Source: Lachnospiraceae bacterium UBA4260
Lineage (GTDB): Bacteria; Bacillota; Clostridia; Lachnospirales; Lachnospiraceae
Length of the DNA stretch: 14,167 nucleotides
Direction of reading: 5' to 3'
NCBI GenBank assembly: GCA_002395235.1
Contig: DGWK01000038.1
Span: 1 to 14,167, forward strand
How positions within the stretch are numbered: position 1 is the first letter of the stretch; each line of letters begins with the position of its first letter. The notes under the pieces are model-generated. The model saw only the letters and a list, made by a program, of their open reading frames with translations, ran no database searches and was not told the origin of the DNA. Position numbers and translations under genes: made by a program. This document shows positions 14,145 through 14,167 of this stretch, piece by piece.

Positions 14145-14167
14145 GGTAGTGTCAAGTTCACTACCTG
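14145..14167 (+). mobile_element. Terminus of a second related IS, cut by the window edge
   Basis: GGTAGTGTCAAGT at 14145-14157 exactly matches the reverse complement of the IS end at 1260-1272, and the flanking C14144 also matches. It then diverges from that end, which suggests the opposite (left) terminus of the same element, pointing rightwards. The first 21 bp also form GGTAGTG-TCAAGTT-CACTACC, a 7-bp hairpin. The strand assignment is inferred from the divergence only. Confidence 0.65.

Noticed and set aside
1..14167. CRISPR array, tRNA or rRNA genes, phage or toxin-antitoxin modules
   Set aside because: I looked for regularly spaced repeats, tRNA-like cloverleaf ends and paired small toxin-like ORFs, and saw none.

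Overview
The window looks like chromosomal DNA from an anaerobic Firmicute of class Clostridia, most likely a gut Lachnospirales-type bacterium. The evidence is a trimeric [FeFe]-hydrogenase operon, AGGAGG-type ribosome binding sites, sigma-A-like promoters, compact intrinsic terminators, a TPP riboswitch and moderate GC content. The genus cannot be fixed from the sequence alone.

Layout. Bases 1-1272 are the 3' part of an insertion sequence on the + strand: a DDE transposase open at the left edge, a hairpin-rich tail, and a right-end inverted repeat finishing at 1272. Every other gene is on the minus strand. From right to left in coordinates, which is the direction of transcription, these are: a DUF308 membrane protein with a long Ala/Gly/Pro tail (13126-14121); clpB (10314-12920); hydC-hydB-hydA (10082 down to 5926); a HAD phosphatase (5159-5767); a small frameshifted ORF (4854-5097); a TPP-riboswitch leader and thiD (3668-4465); a DJ-1/PfpI protein (3049-3570); a D-2-hydroxyacid dehydrogenase (1928-2899); and an ArsC/Spx-family protein (1540-1896). 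At the right edge (14145-14167) a second IS terminus begins. It shares 14 bp with the reverse complement of the first IS end.

How the genes work together. HydC (NuoE-like), HydB (NuoF-like, FMN/NAD site) and HydA (H-cluster subunit) form a NAD-linked, probably electron-bifurcating hydrogenase. It couples NADH and reduced ferredoxin oxidation to H2, or the reverse. A perfect Rex-type dyad overlaps the -35 of the operon promoter, suggesting control by the NADH/NAD+ ratio. The TPP riboswitch controls thiD by a terminator whose 5' arm can instead pair with the aptamer's conserved ACCTG segment. The other genes are housekeeping or stress functions in small independent units, most bounded by recognisable promoters and terminators.

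I did not find an evident new multi-gene system. The most interesting signals are regulatory and structural: the Rex-like operator, the riboswitch switching heptamer, a promoter whose -35 sits in the loop of the preceding gene's terminator, the Met-to-Ile change in the hydrogenase L2 motif, an IS end 23 bp upstream of the DUF308 start codon, and a hairpin array in the IS tail that reuses part of the terminal-repeat motif.
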